64,000 nucleotides of DNA, from NCBI RefSeq assembly GCF_048773025.1, contig NC_133547.1:9496001-9560000 (forward strand), read 5' to 3'. The notes beneath the pieces are model-generated. The model did not search any database, was not told the DNA's origin, and saw only the letters and a list, made by a program, of their open reading frames with translations. A program made the position numbers and the translations under genes. Numbering within the stretch: the first letter of the stretch is position 1; every line of letters starts with the position of its first letter. Shown in pieces: positions 24,301-34,170 of the stretch. Source of the stretch: Camelus bactrianus (Eukaryota; Chordata; Mammalia; Artiodactyla; Camelidae).

Positions 24301-26380
24301 CTGTGGTAGATGGATGACAAAAGGATGAGTATGTTCTATTTCTGTCACTTTGAATAATTACTATTCTAGTGAGACAAGTTTGTAGAGTGATAAATTAGAA
24401 CATGTTGTGACAATCAAAAAGGTGAGAGGATGAGCAGAGTCCTGCAAGAGCACAGATGATGATTAAAAAAACTAATCCCTACCTTCATTCCAATGTACGA
24501 TGCTGAGAGTGAACATGTAAATAATAAATTAAGATCATATTTTGGGGGGAGGGTATAGCTCAGCAGAGTGCATGCTTAGCATGCACAAGGTCCTGGGTTC
24601 AATCCCCAGTACCTCCATTAAAAATTATAAAGAAATAGATCTGCCAGGGAAGGTTAAGTTATCCCCCCCACCAGCTTATTGGGATATAATTGGCATATAA
24701 CATTTCACGGAGTTTTCTATTTTTTAAGATACAAATAAGTTAATATAGGGCAGTAGTTCTCAACCAAGGGTAACATTTGACCTTGTCTAGAGACATTTGT
24801 GGTTGTCACGACTGAAAGGGTGCTACTGGCATCTAGGGGCTAGAGGCCGGGGAGGGTGCTCAGTATCCTACAGTGCACAGAACAGGTCCCTACTGCAAAG
24901 AACTAGCCCAGGGCAAGCATTTAGAACAGTGTTCCCATAACAAGTGTCCAAGAAATGTTAGCTGTTGCTACTGTCCACCACCATCTGGTACTTTGCCCAG
25001 AGTGGATTCATCAATAAATACTTTACTTATGAACATATATCCTTTAAGACCAGGCATACAGTGGGTGCTCAATAGATTTTTCATGAATTAATGCATGTAA
25101 GGAGTCAGTGAGATGGTGCATTCTCCACGCTCTGGCTCTGGGTCTGGCACAAAGTAAGCATTCAGTAGATACTTATTAGTTAATGCACAGGAGTATTAAA
25201 TGATATCTCCAGGCCTGGCACACAGTCAAATGCTCAACCAATATGTATTGCATGGATGAATGAGAGGACCAAATGTTTGCCCAGAGCTTGGCATGTGGTA
25301 GCTGCTCAGGGTGCATCAGCCTCCCCACTTCCTCCTTCAGTGCCCAACACTCACCGGCCACCTGGACCTCAGTCTTGGCCCGCATAGTCCAGGCAGGGTT
25401 GATGGTGACAGCTACTTGGTAGGTGCCGCTATCTGTGGGTTGGGCATGACACAGCAGCATGGAGCCGTTGGGGAAGCCGATGATGTCTCGCTGCTTCATA
25501 GCACTGCCATCCCTCTGGGGCTTCAGTAGCCCTGGGATGTAGGTGAATAGCATCGTACCACCATAGGTCTCCTCCCCCAGGTACCAGTTGAAGTCCTGGA
25601 AGGTGTCTGGGATGCCCTGGACAGACAGGAGAAGGTCCTGGTTCGTTTGAGGCTGTTCTGGAATCTTCTGGATGCGGAGGGCTGCCCAGGAGCCTGGGGG
25701 GACCCAGAGGGCCAGGATTGAGACTGTGGGGTTACAGGGGAGGCCTGAAATCAGAAGTGTTGGGCAGGGACATCTCCTGCATTCTCTCCTCCCTATAGGT
25801 TCTCAACTCGGGGCTCTGTGTGCTATTCATTGGAAACAGTGCTGGGATTGACTAGTGATGTCTGCCCTCGGTGCAGGAGTGGGAACTCAGACATGAGTGC
25901 CACAGATTTGCCATCCCATTGGTCCAGAAGGTTTTCTGCTCTGAGATGCTGTGTGACCTGCCTTTAAACACATGGACTCTGAATTAACTTATTCATTTAA
26001 CCAATACTTTTAAAAACCAATATATTATTTATGCTACAATACCAATTATATATGTCTAAAATTCCCTAGATTTCTAGGCACTGGGGACTCAGTAGGGAAT
26101 CAAATATAGATAAATTCCAGCCCTCATGGTCCTGACATTCTAGAAAATTCCATAGAGAAAATGGGGATGAGATTATGATTCTGCTGCCCCTCCCTCCCAT
26201 CTTACCCTAATAATTTCATCTTCCCTGACAATCTTTCCCTTGGAACAATCTTCCAAGAGGAAACCTCAGCCCCTGGGCTAAGTACCACTTCTCCCCTCAG
26301 CCCTAGAGGTATGTTTCCTCCTTACCTGAGAGAAGGAGGCTCTTTGAGAAGTCTTGCTGGGCTCCAGCAGGAATCTCCAT
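10787..26380 (-). CDS. CEACAM19: CEACAM19, whole coding span (7 exons)
   Basis: Coding join on the minus strand: 26380-26326, 25723-25355, 14287-14137, 13382-13336, 12350-12265, 11626-11573, 10855-10787; 831 nt, 276 residues. The product is a single-pass membrane protein of the carcinoembryonic-antigen family. It has a signal peptide in exons 1-2, one V-like Ig domain (about residues 33-141), a membrane helix (157-182) and a tyrosine-containing tail. Stretches such as IQKIPEQPQ, DFNWYLGEETYGGT and DLLNPDPAPYCQLVPT match human CEACAM19 as I remember it. The start ATG has a good context (A at -3, G at +4). It lies downstream of PVR on the same strand, as in human 19q13. The one irregular junction is the exon-5 acceptor (TG). 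The ligand and physiological role are poorly known. Confidence 0.93.
10905..11260 (+). repeat. Purine-rich GA tract
   Basis: Irregular GAGACAGAG-type sequence, purine-rich on plus, in CEACAM19 intron 6 just upstream of exon 7. On the transcript strand it is a long pyrimidine-rich region before the exon-7 acceptor. Confidence 0.8.
11573..11626 (-). CDS. CEACAM19: CEACAM19 exon 6 (proline-rich, first ITAM tyrosine)
   Basis: 54 nt, phase 0 to 0. The acceptor is ttccttcacag and the donor TATCAG/gtgtgg. It encodes LPPLPQLPPLEPESHHYQ, aligned to human PLPTPPHLQAEPENHQYQ. The SH3-like proline tract and the first tyrosine of the ITAM spacing are here. Confidence 0.85.
12103..12160 (+). repeat. GA/GACA/CA simple repeat
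   Basis: gagagagaga, (gaca)n, acacacac and gagagaga runs in CEACAM19 intron 5. Confidence 0.9.
12265..12350 (-). CDS. CEACAM19: CEACAM19 exon 5 (cytoplasmic, IYEAM tyrosine; non-AG acceptor)
   Basis: 86 nt if it begins at GTGACAAC as homology demands (GDNNIYEAMPTPVLLVSPLS, human GDNNIYEVMPSPVLLVSPIS). The intron then ends ctgctcctg, i.e. TG not AG, after a strong pyrimidine tract. The next downstream AG (exon start at 12329) is in frame and would drop seven residues including the tyrosine. The donor CACCATG/gtgagc is canonical, leaving phase 0. Confidence 0.8.
12415..12960 (+). repeat. Ancient interspersed repeat (family not resolved)
   Basis: gccctcttcttgcctggcct, gtccagtgggggagacaga and aggagcctgaactttgtcct belong to a widespread old mammalian repeat. 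Sister copies, all on plus, lie near 275-860, 2828-3200, 5440-5850, 26930-27480, 37545-37800 and 44750-45010. Confidence 0.5.
13336..13382 (-). CDS. CEACAM19: CEACAM19 exon 4 (cytoplasmic)
   Basis: 47 nt, phase 2 to 1. The acceptor is tgtccccag and the donor CACGCTG/gtaaga. It encodes MTATEKPEVGSSHHA, matching the human MATTEKPELGPAHDA segment. The human segment before it (LPAPRGQGS...), as I remember it, has no counterpart here, which suggests an extra exon or alternative acceptor in human. Confidence 0.85.
14137..14287 (-). CDS. CEACAM19: CEACAM19 exon 3 (stalk and membrane helix)
   Basis: 151 nt, phase 1 to 2. The acceptor is tatcactcag and the donor CCACAG/gtacag. It encodes a short stalk (EKPKELPITNLPVS), the helix AGIVAAIIIGSLAIGSLCVG plus SIAYLLVT, then the basic RGWRAQSHR anchor. 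Human CEACAM19 has the same layout. Confidence 0.94.
14820..14990 (+). mobile_element. MIR SINE
   Basis: ggtttaagtccctgctgcct, gtgtgaacttgggcaaatta and tgaaattgggataataagaa match MIR; CEACAM19 intron 2. Confidence 0.72.
15283..15419 (+). repeat. (GATA)n microsatellite with GGCA/GACA variants
   Basis: An almost pure run of GATA units followed by GGCAGGCAGACAGACA variants and more GATA. A likely polymorphic marker. Confidence 0.95.
16251..16372. promoter_or_regulatory. Cluster of six CCAAT boxes
   Basis: CCAAT or ATTGG at 16251, 16284, 16318, 16352, 16362 and 16368. It lies in CEACAM19 intron 2 and may be part of an old LTR (roughly 16230-16560); a related ctgcggtgattggttca stretch occurs at 38935. 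Confidence 0.35.
17030..17480 (+). mobile_element. MaLR-like LTR fossil
   Basis: gaacccagccaccacgttgt, gaggaagcccaagcagtcac and gctgtcagacatgtgagtga are characteristic of an old mammalian LTR family. Many breaks. Confidence 0.5.
17650..17880 (+). mobile_element. LINE-1 3' end
   Basis: Has gaatcactttgttgtatacc, gaaactaacacaatattg and aatcaactctacttcaat, then an A-rich tail, in CEACAM19 intron 2. Confidence 0.75.
17885..18410 (+). mobile_element. Possible LTR fossil
   Basis: A 500-bp block of uniform composition ending tctctgcaagagataatggc tgactcccctgctacagca, which looks like the R-U5 part of an LTR. Family unknown. Confidence 0.35.
18900..19325 (+). promoter_or_regulatory. Isolated CpG-rich block in CEACAM19 intron 2 (candidate promoter or LTR fossil)
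   Basis: It has far more CG dinucleotides than its surroundings (ggggcggggcgg, gcgcatgcccggcggctcc). It contains a ttaaaacc TATA-like string and ends at a strong plus-strand donor, GTGAGTAC (19321). The layout could be that of an old LTR (promoter part, start, downstream part) or a CpG promoter. Confidence 0.4.
21063..21175 (-). mobile_element. Vic-type tRNA-Ala SINE
   Basis: Reverse copy with the ggggggaggtaattagg tail complement and tRNA-like body. It lies in CEACAM19 intron 2. Confidence 0.88.
21195..21465 (-). mobile_element. LINE-1 3' end
   Basis: Reverse copy with gttgatttacaacattgtg, ggctgtacagtaaatcc and tttgttttatatgtctatgag, next to a SINE. Confidence 0.72.
23375..23665 (+). mobile_element. 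L2 LINE fragment
   Basis: cctcggggcctttgcatttg, ctgttccctctgccaggaac and a caaatgtcaattcttcaatg end resemble L2. Confidence 0.6.
23886..23999 (-). mobile_element. Vic-type tRNA-Ala SINE, end truncated
   Basis: Reverse copy whose tRNA body ends at ctctgccactcccctgct, lacking the usual gagctataccctcc end. The 5' end of the element is missing. Confidence 0.82.
24541..24632 (+). mobile_element. Vic-type tRNA-Ala SINE
   Basis: Forward copy: gggagggtatagctcagc, cttagcatgc, ggttcaatcc and cctccattaaaa follow in order. Confidence 0.9.
24748..24912 (+). mobile_element. MER5-type hAT (Charlie) DNA transposon fossil
   Basis: gtagttctcaaccaaggg, ggttgtcacgactgaaagg, gctactggcatctaggggct and tcctacagtgcacagaacag match the MER5A consensus in order. 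Confidence 0.75.
25355..25723 (-). CDS. CEACAM19: CEACAM19 exon 2 (V-like Ig domain)
   Basis: 369 nt, phase 1 to 1. The acceptor is ccccacag and the donor GGCCG/gtgagt. It encodes residues 19-141: the end of the signal peptide, then a CEACAM N-type Ig domain with FNWYLG (C-strand Trp) and the DSGTYQ F-strand motif. There is an NGS glycosylation site at residue 104. The domain lacks the usual disulfide pair but carries one cysteine at residue 110 (MLLCHAQ). Confidence 0.95.
26326..26380 (-). CDS. CEACAM19: CEACAM19 exon 1 (start, signal peptide)
   Basis: Encodes MEIPAGAQQDFSKSLLLS and the first base of the next codon (phase 1). The donor reads CTCTCAG/gtaagg. The hydrophobic run of the signal peptide is completed by the first residues of exon 2 (SILALWV), as in human. 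Confidence 0.9.
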
Positions 26381-27487
26381 CTTGGTGTCCTGTGGAGATG
26401 CCAAGGGGCCACCTACTGGATACTGAGGGGGCCAGAGGGCTGGGCCCAGGCTTTCAGAAGTGGGCCAGCTCAGTAGGGGTCCCGGGGGTGCCTGTGAGAC
26501 CTGGCCGAGGCTGCCCCAGCCCAGCACCCCTTTCCTACAGGCTCTGGAGTCTTCACCTGTGCTCTCTGGGATGGACGTGGAGACACTGGTTGAACCAGTT
26601 TCCCAGGGTGACTGGGAAACTTTCTGGGGCTTCTCAGGACTCCTCCCTTGACCTCTTTTAATCTCTCTTTCCCACTGAGTGTGAGTAGCAGTAGGAACAG
26701 CAATAATTTTAACAACAGTCACAGCAGCCTCTGGTTGAGCAGCCCCCAGGCCAGGCAGGTAGGTAGGCGTCTCACCCAACTACCTCATCCCACATCCATG
26801 CATAACTCTTCCCATTTCGCTGATGAGGAAACGGAGGCTCAAGGAGAGAGGCATGTCTACCAGTAGGTGGAGACTTGGCCTGTGGCTGGCTCACCCTACA
26901 GCTCTTAGCATAGTTTTTCCAAAACATCCCTCCATTTGTTCATTCCAACATGCACTCCCTCCCTGTGCCTGGCCCTGTGCTGGGTGGTACTAAGGATACG
27001 GCGATGGTTGAGACAGCTTCTTCTCTGCCCTCAGTCCACAGTGCAGCTCACAATTCTGTGAGTGTAGGGGACAGACCCATCCCCAGACAACGATAACCCA
27101 GAATGATCAGCGCTGGGATGGAGGAGTCCAGGGGCCTGGGAGATGTGGCACTCAGCCTGAGGGAATGTGGCACTCAGCCTGAGGGGCAGGGAGGACTTCC
27201 TGGAGGAGGGACTCTGGTCACAGTTGAGACCTGGAGTAGGAGGAGGAATGAGGTGGGGTGGAGTAGGGTGAGGTGTACCAGGCAGTGTCAATAGCACAGG
27301 CAGGGGCGTGGAGGCTGAGACAGATATCAGGGTTCACTGAGGAGGCTGCAGAACCCTGGACGAATGGAAGGTCAGGTGGGAGGATGTGAGTGTGCGGGGT
27401 GAGGCTGGAGAAGGAGGGAACACTTGTAATTTTGAGCTCTATTGGGACAAGGGCCTGGGTGATGGCAGGTCCAGGATTGAGCTCATA

Positions 27488-27645
27488 CCATAGCCACTAG
27501 CCACATATGGCTATTTAAATATAAATTTGAAGTAATTAAACTTAAGTGCCTTAAAAAAAAAAAACTCAGTTACTTAAACTAGCCACTTTCAACGGAGCAG
27601 CAGCCCTGTGTGACTAGTGGCTGTCACATTTGACAGCGCAGATCT
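27488..27645 (+). mobile_element. Non-autonomous MER-type DNA transposon fossil
   Basis: Palindromic layout: tagccactagccacatatgg on the left and gtgactagtggctgtcac on the right around an A/T-rich middle. The family was not pinned down by eye. Confidence 0.6.
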
Positions 27646-28784
27646 AAAACATTTCCATCACCATCACAGAAAGTGGACAGCGCACAACTAGGGGTCTGAG
27701 GTGGGCAGCGCCAGGTGAGATTTCAGCCTGCAGGAGGAGAGAACACCAAGTCGGGGTGCCAAACATCAGTAGCAGTTTCTATGTGTGCGTGTGTATGTAC
27801 TGGACACACATCAGATTGTCAGAAGTGCCAGCATCTTGCAGAGTCCCCAGGTTGGGATGAGAAGGAAATCTTGACTTTGAATCATCTTGACAACTGCAGA
27901 CACCAGCGCAGGCCTGCTGTGAGTGGGTGAGCCCGGCTCTCAGCCCAGCTCTGTCATCATTTGGGATCTTGGGCAAATGAATTCACTTCTTGGGGCTTCG
28001 GCTTCCTCTGAAGGATGGGACAAGCATCCCCACCTCACCGGACTGTTGGGAGGAGCAAGATGCTGCATGAGGAGCCAACAAATGCCCGTTACTGACTTGT
28101 CTTTGGACTTGCCCTACCTCCCAGATTCATGACCCTGCTCAAGGGAAGTGCATTTCCCTCAAGGTGTTCCCAGTCCCCTGCCTCCCAGTCTCCAACACCT
28201 GGCAGGTTTCAAGGTGGTATTCCCGGTGGTGTTCATCAGGGTCAGAATCCATCCAGGATCTACCCTCAGTCCTTCCTGCTGCAGTTTTAAGATTGCCTCT
28301 GTCTGTCTGCCTCGCAGAAGTTGATGCAAACCCAGCCATTATTTCCAAGTGGAGCTGCCTAGGGGAGAGAGCCCCAATCCTGGGCTTCAGCCAGATTGTC
28401 CAAACCGGCCTCATTCTGGTAGGAGTTCAGTATGGAGCAGAAGTGGAGTTTAGAGGTGAAAGGGATTCTGATAAATGTTCACTGCTAATCCCCAGGAGCA
28501 AAGGCTCCATACGCAGAGAGGCAGTGCCTACAGCAAAACCAGTCATTTTGGATTTTCCAGTTCCTGAAACTCCTCTCTCTTTCATAATGACTTCAACTCC
28601 TTTTGATAGCCCCCTCCCCTGGAATAAAGTCTGCCTTATGCTTTAACTGGTGTCATTAAGTAATTTTTTTCTTTAACAGTTAGAATATTATTTTATTTTT
28701 TAACAGTTTACCCATCCTTGACTTCATGAATTTGATTGGTTCTGAAAAACTGCTAGTAAGAGCTGGGAGATGAAAATTTTTTTT

Positions 28785-29345
28785 CTATAAAAAATTTAAA
28801 TGATTTTTTAATTGTAATAAAACCCACATAAAATTTACCGCTTTAAAGTGTACAATTCAGTGGCATTTAGTACATTCACAATGTTGGGCAACTGTCACTG
28901 CTATCTATTTCCAGAACTTTTTTTATTATGCCAAAATGAAACTTTGAACTCATTAAGCAGTCACTCCCCATTCCCCCTTCCCCCAGGCCCTGGCAACCAT
29001 TAATGTCTTTCCTATCTCTATGGATTTGGCTGTGTTAGATATTTCATATAAATGGAACCATGCAAGGTATGACCTTTTGTGTCTGGCTACTTTCTCTTCA
29101 AATAATGTTTCAAAGGATTCATTCATGTTACAGCATCAATCAATGCTTCATTCCGTTTCGTGGCTGGATAATATTCCACGCTGTGGATAGACCACAATTT
29201 GTTTATCCATTCGTCCATTGATGGACATTTTCATTGTTTCTCCTTTTCGGCTATTGTGACTAGTGCTGCTATGAGCATTCGAGTATAAGTATTTGTTTGA
29301 GTACCTGTTTTCAGTTCTTTGGGGGACCTGCCTAGGAGTGGAATT
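28785..29345 (-). mobile_element. LINE-1 3' end (old)
   Basis: Same L1 region as at 6655-7135 (ccgctttaaagtgtacaatt, cccaggccctggcaacc, ttatccattcgtccattgat). Confidence 0.75.
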
Positions 29346-29838
29346 CCTCAGTCACTTCATTGTTTTTTAATAAATGAGATTTCAATAGCACAGGCGTCCT
29401 CATCCTGAGTAATCTGCAGCCCAGAGGTTTCTGGAATTTTGTAGCAACTCGAAGCTGGATGATATTGACTTGAGCCCCCCTCCCCTTACTCTGTGTAGAA
29501 GTGCTGCCAGGGTTGGGAAGTGCTTGTTCTAGCCTCTCCATCAGACCTCTCCTTCCCATTCTCCAGTGTGGATAACGGTGGTTTTCTTATGTGGAGTTTA
29601 CACTACACTTAAAACAGGATTCTGGGGCCACTGTCTACTCTTGGCTCTGTGGAATCCACACATCCTTCTCCCCAAACAGGCCATTGCATCCACCACTGGT
29701 GGGAACGAGACCAGCACAACTTCTCTGCGGGACTGTTCATCAGTGTCTCTCACAGTGACAGGGCACTGCTCTTTTTTTTTTTTAACGAATGGAATTTATT
29801 TTCTATATTGGAGAAGTTGGTTAAAGGGTGCTTTTTTT

Positions 29839-29962
29839 TTTTTGGTGGGGGTAGGTAATTAGGTCTATTTAATTAACTGTTTAATGGAGGTACTGGGAAT
29901 TGAATCTGGGACCTCATGCATACTGAGCATGTGCTCTACCACTTGAGCTATACCCTCCCCGC
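29839..29962 (-). mobile_element. Vic-type tRNA-Ala SINE
   Basis: Reverse copy placed between two L1 fragments. It has the ggtaattaggtc tail complement and a body ending ctataccctccccgcc. Confidence 0.88.
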
Positions 29963-29969
29963 CAGGGTG

Positions 29970-30370
29970 CACTTTTTTTTTAATTGAGGTATAGTTGATT
30001 TACACTATCATGTTAGTTTCAAGTGTACGGCAAAGGGTTCTGTTATATATGTATATATGTTATTTTTCAAATTTTTTTCCATATAGGTTATTACAAGATA
30101 CTGAGTATAGTTCGCTGTGCTACACAGTAGGTCCTTGTTGTTTATCTATTTTATATATAATAGTGTGTATCTGTTAATCCCAAACTCCTAATTTATCCCT
30201 CCCCCACCTTTCCCCTTTGGTAATCACAAATTTGTTTTCTATGTCTGAGAGTCTGTTTCTGTTTTATAAACAAGTTCATTTGTATCATTTTTTTTTAGAT
30301 TGCACATATACGTGGTATCATATGATATTTGTCTCTCTCTGTCTGACTTACTTCACTTGGTATGATCATC
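29970..30370 (-). mobile_element. LINE-1 3' end
   Basis: Reverse copy: gaggtatagttgatttacac, aggtccttgttgtttatc, and catatacgtggtatcatatg with the ttcacttggtatgatcatct end. Confidence 0.75.
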
Positions 30371-30799
30371 TCTGTGTCCACCCAAGGGGCACTACCTTTG
30401 ATCCAGTAATTTCACCTCCAGAGTATGTCCCAATACCCATGCTTAGTGACCACATGCAAGGTCATTCATTTACTACATCACTTCCCTAATAGTGAAAGGG
30501 TGCAAACAATGCAAATATCCATCCATAGGGGCCTGGTTGACAAAGTCCTGAACAGCCCCTGGGGAGGAGGACAGTGTGGCTATAAAAAGACTAAAGAGGC
30601 TCTCTCTGAATCTCCAGAAAACTTAGGTAATAAAAGCAAGGGGCAGAACAGTGTGTATGAGACATAACCTGTTGCAGAGGAAAATACATGTGTGTATCAT
30701 CTGTGCGTAAATGAACTTACCATAAAAAATAAATAAATAAAATAAACTTACCAGAAAGTAGTGCCATGGTTACCTGCGGTGGAGCAGGGGCCCAGGGTA

Positions 30800-31262
30800 G
30801 GAGAGGCAGATAGAATAATGGGTCCCCAAAGATACCCAGGTTCTAATCCCTGGAACCTGTGAATATGTTTCTTTACATGGCAAATGAACTTTGCAGATGT
30901 GATTAAGTTAGAGACCTTGAGATGGGGAGTTTATCCTGCATTGTCTAGGGGGAGCCCTAAATGTCATCACAAGGGTCCTCATAAGGGAAGGAGGAAGGCA
31001 GGAAGGTCAAAGAAGGAAGAAGGTGATGTAATAATGGAGTGGGGAGGGGAATGGTGATGCAGTGCAGGACTGTAAGCCAAGGAACGCAGGCAGCCTCTAG
31101 AAGCTGGAAAGGCAAGGAAAGGGCCTCTCCCCTGGAGCCTCCAGAAGGAACCAGCCCTCCCCACACCTTGATCTTAACCCTCCGAGACTCATTTCAGACT
31201 TCTGACCTCCAGGACTGTAAACGAATAATTTTGTGTTTTTCAAGCTACTAAGTTTGTGGTAA
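30800..31262 (+). mobile_element. MaLR (MLT1-like) LTR fossil
   Basis: ttctaatccctggaacctgt, gcagatgtgattaagttag, tcacaagggtcctcataagg and aagctactaagtttgtggta run in the usual order. Ancient and heavily broken. Confidence 0.6.
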
Positions 31263-31404
31263 CACAACTCCCCCTCCCCAAAAGGTACAAGTCAAAGGTT
31301 TTTGATGTATCATGTTATTAATTTTTTAAAATTGAGGTAACAGAGATGACAAAAGATTTGCCATTTTAACCACTTTTAAGTGTACCATTTATTTATTAAA
31401 TGAT

Positions 31405-31547
31405 TCTTTTTTTTTTTTTTTTGCAGGGGAGGTAATTAGGTCTATTTATTTTAATTTTGTTTTTTTTTAATGGAGGCACTGGGGATTGAACCCAGGACGT
31501 CGTGCTTGCTAAGCACACACTCTACCACTGAGCTATACCCTCCCTCT
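31405..31547 (-). mobile_element. Vic-type tRNA-Ala SINE
   Basis: Reverse copy with a long T run before its tail complement. It splits an L1 3' fragment, whose taagtgtacca end resumes after the SINE. Confidence 0.88.
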
Positions 31548-31574
31548 TTGAGTGTACAATTTTGTGGCGTTAAT

Positions 31575-31690
31575 TCAAATGTGTAAAACTGGATATCCAC
31601 ATGCAAAAAAATGAAGTTGGACCCTTAACCTTATACCCTATATGCAAAATTAACTCAAAGTGGACCCCTGAGGTGCTTTTATAACTTTCA
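31575..31690 (+). mobile_element. LINE-1 ORF2 fragment
   Basis: A short piece of L1 ORF2 (ggatatccacatgcaaaaaa, aaaattaactcaaagtgg). Confidence 0.6.
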
Positions 31691-31707
31691 GTTTGGGGAT
31701 TTTCTGT

Positions 31708-32738
31708 ACAGGCAGAGCTCGTGTTATTGCTCTTTGTTTTATGGTGCTTTGCAGATATTGCATTTTTTACAAATTGAAGGTTTGTGGCAACCCCGGGTCG
31801 AACAGTTCTGTGCCATTTTTCCAACAGCATTTGTTCACTTCGTGTCTCTATGTCACACACTGGTAATTCTCGCAATATTTCAAGCTTTCTCTTTATTCTG
31901 TCTGGTATGGTGATCTGTGGCCAGTGATCTTTGATGTTGTGGGAAACAGTGGTGTCCAGTCAGAGATGTGGTGATGCGGGTTGGTAAAAGAATTTACAAA
32001 GATGAAGGAGGAGCTAGTAAGGGAGTTTATTAGGTTACACTGCTATAGGCAACAGTGGGCCACACAGACAAGAGGTGCCTGTGTGAGCACCGAGGGCTGG
32101 TTGTTGGGGTCTTTTATAAGGGTCATAAGGTGCCTGATGGGCTTGTGCACAAGTCTCTGATTGGTTGTAGGTGAGGTAAGAGGTTTAGGGTCCATGAAGG
32201 GCGGTGTGGTTTATGACTGATTGGGTGGGCTGAAACAAACCAGCCTGAGCATTACCTAGGGCTGTTAGTTTGTTAGTGGAAACATGCCCAGTAAAGAATG
32301 TACTTTGCCTGTTGAGGGATCACAGGCAGACATCTGAGAGCCCAGAAATGGGGGTTGTTGGACTTTGAAGGATGTCAGTTGGCCCCACAGATGTTATAAC
32401 AGCTGTAAGTCTGCTGTTACTGTTGACTGTAAGTCATAAAAGATTATGACTCACTGAAGGCTCAGATGATGGTTAGCATTTTTTAGCAATAAAGCACTTT
32501 AAAGTTGATGTATGTACATTTTTTAGACATAATGCTGCTGTACACCTAATAGACTGCAGTATAGTGTAAACATCCCTTTTATATGCACTAGAAAATGAAA
32601 AAATGCATGACTTGCTTAATTGCGATATCCACTATGTTGCAACATCTTCTTTATTGTGATATTTGCTATATTGCAGTATTTGCTATATTGCTATAGTCTG
32701 GAACTGAACTGGCAATACCTGAGGTATGCCTGTATTTT
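31708..32738 (+). mobile_element. Tigger1-like DNA transposon, internally deleted
   Basis: The left end contains gcattttttacaaattgaag, gtttgtggcaacccc and the catttgttcacttcgtgtct stretch. The right end is ctttattgtgatatttgcta followed by gaggtatgcctgta, a terminal inverted repeat. The transposase middle is missing and an LTR sits inside it (31938-32389). Confidence 0.8.
31938..32389 (-). mobile_element. Solitary LTR fossil nested in Tigger
   Basis: About 452 bp, TG...CA ends, flanked by a 5-bp direct repeat gatgt (31933-31937, 32390-32394). On the minus strand a TATAAAAG box is followed by AATAAA at the usual LTR distance, so it reads minus. It is a solo LTR with no internal genes. The family is not named; 5-bp duplications occur in ERVL-class elements. 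It is younger than the Tigger copy it interrupts. Confidence 0.75.
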
Positions 32739-33539
32739 CTAGTTAAATTAAAGAGAGAGAGAAAGAAAAATAAGGTGCGCACTCCCCTTGGTGTCTGAGA
32801 ATTCTGGGGACTTATGTCCTTATGATCTTCTTGATTCAAGGTCTTGCCTTCGCACCTCTGGTTCCATCTCACCCAGTGACAGCCCACATGAAACTTGGTC
32901 TCTCCTCAGTTCCCACAAAAGACCCCCTTGCACACAGCCACTTGAGGTTAATAAATAAACTTTAATGAGGTGTTTGGGGGCTGGGGACGGTCAGGGGTTT
33001 ATATCAGTCCAGAGAAAAGCTGAATCCTTCTCATCTCTCTTGCAGAGCAGCTCATGCCTTGCATTCTGGTTCAAGGTCTCTATCTCCCTAAGGTATCTTC
33101 TCCAACAGACAGTTCTCTCTGTAAGAGGAATTCTAGTGCCTGGCATCAAGACCATTTCAAAGTAAACAGGTCAGTTGTATCTGAGCAGCTCTGCGCCCTG
33201 GGTCCTGATCTGTGGGAAATGTTTCTTCTGTAGTTTCTGCTCCCTCGGTGTCTCTTCCTCCTTGTTTTGGAAACAACTTCTTGCTTTACCTTGATGGGTT
33301 GCCAGCATCTTGTCAATATTAGCACCCTGGCTACAGATGTTCTCCTGGGGCTGAGTCTTGGCAGAAGGTGCTTGGAGCAGACAGCCTCTAAGGTCATGAC
33401 CACCAGTTGTGCTGGCTCCTTGGGCAGCCTCGGGCAGCTGGGCTCCAGCCTTTGGTTCTCTTCTGGTGATAACGGTCCGTCGCTATTTCTTGTAACTACA
33501 GACATTCCATATTATACAGAGATTTAGAAGTTCAAGACC

Positions 33540-34170
33540 AGAGGTCAGATTCTTATGAAAAAATCTTCAGTAGTTGGAGCATTCTGTGTGGTTCTACTAT
33601 GCAGGAAAGGATTAAATTTGTTCAAAAAGATACCTAGCCCTTTGCCCTTGGCTCCTGGGAAGTAACCGCTAAGCTCTTGGAATGTGCTGGTTGATAGGAG
33701 TCTTTGTTGACCTGCGGCCGTGGGCCACACTGGATAGTCTATGCCAGCAGTGTACTTTGTGGTGGGGGCCTTGGGCCACAATATATTAGCCTGACCTATG
33801 TTGGTGCTAGAGACTAAAGTCAGCTATGTGGGTGGTCAGTTGTGTCTACATGATTGACCCCCAGTAAAAACCCTGGAAACCAAGGCTGAGATGAGCTATT
33901 CTGGTTGGCAATATTGTGTGTGTGTTGTCATACATCATCACTGGGAGAAGTAAGTGTTGTCCACATGACTCCACAGGGAGTGGACAACTGGAAGCTTGTG
34001 TCCGGTCTCTCCAAGACCCTTCCCTGCAAGCCTTTTCACATTGCTTACCTTAATCTCATACTTCCAGTGTAATAAACTGTAACTGAGTATCCATGAGTAT
34101 AACAGCATTCCTGAGTTCTGTGAGTCCTTGTAGTGAATGATTCAACCTGAAGGTGGTCTTGGGGACCCCT
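33540..34170 (-). mobile_element. Ancient LTR-like repeat in the PVR 3' UTR
   Basis: The minus strand matches the repeat (cagttacagtttattacact and neighbours) that I remember in the human PVR 3' UTR, so the insertion probably predates the camelid-primate split. Broken; it has no genes of its own. Confidence 0.5.

Larger units (their letters stand above)
14288..25354 (-). other. CEACAM19: CEACAM19 intron 2 (about 11 kb)
   Basis: The largest intron of the gene. It contains a tetranucleotide repeat, several plus-strand MIR fragments, three SINEs, L1 3' ends, LTR fossils and a CpG-rich block. No minus-strand exon was found in it. Confidence 0.7.

Noticed and set aside
33146-33505. 119-codon minus-strand open frame
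   Set aside because: Lies downstream of the PVR stop in 3' UTR or repeat sequence with no protein similarity I can recognise.
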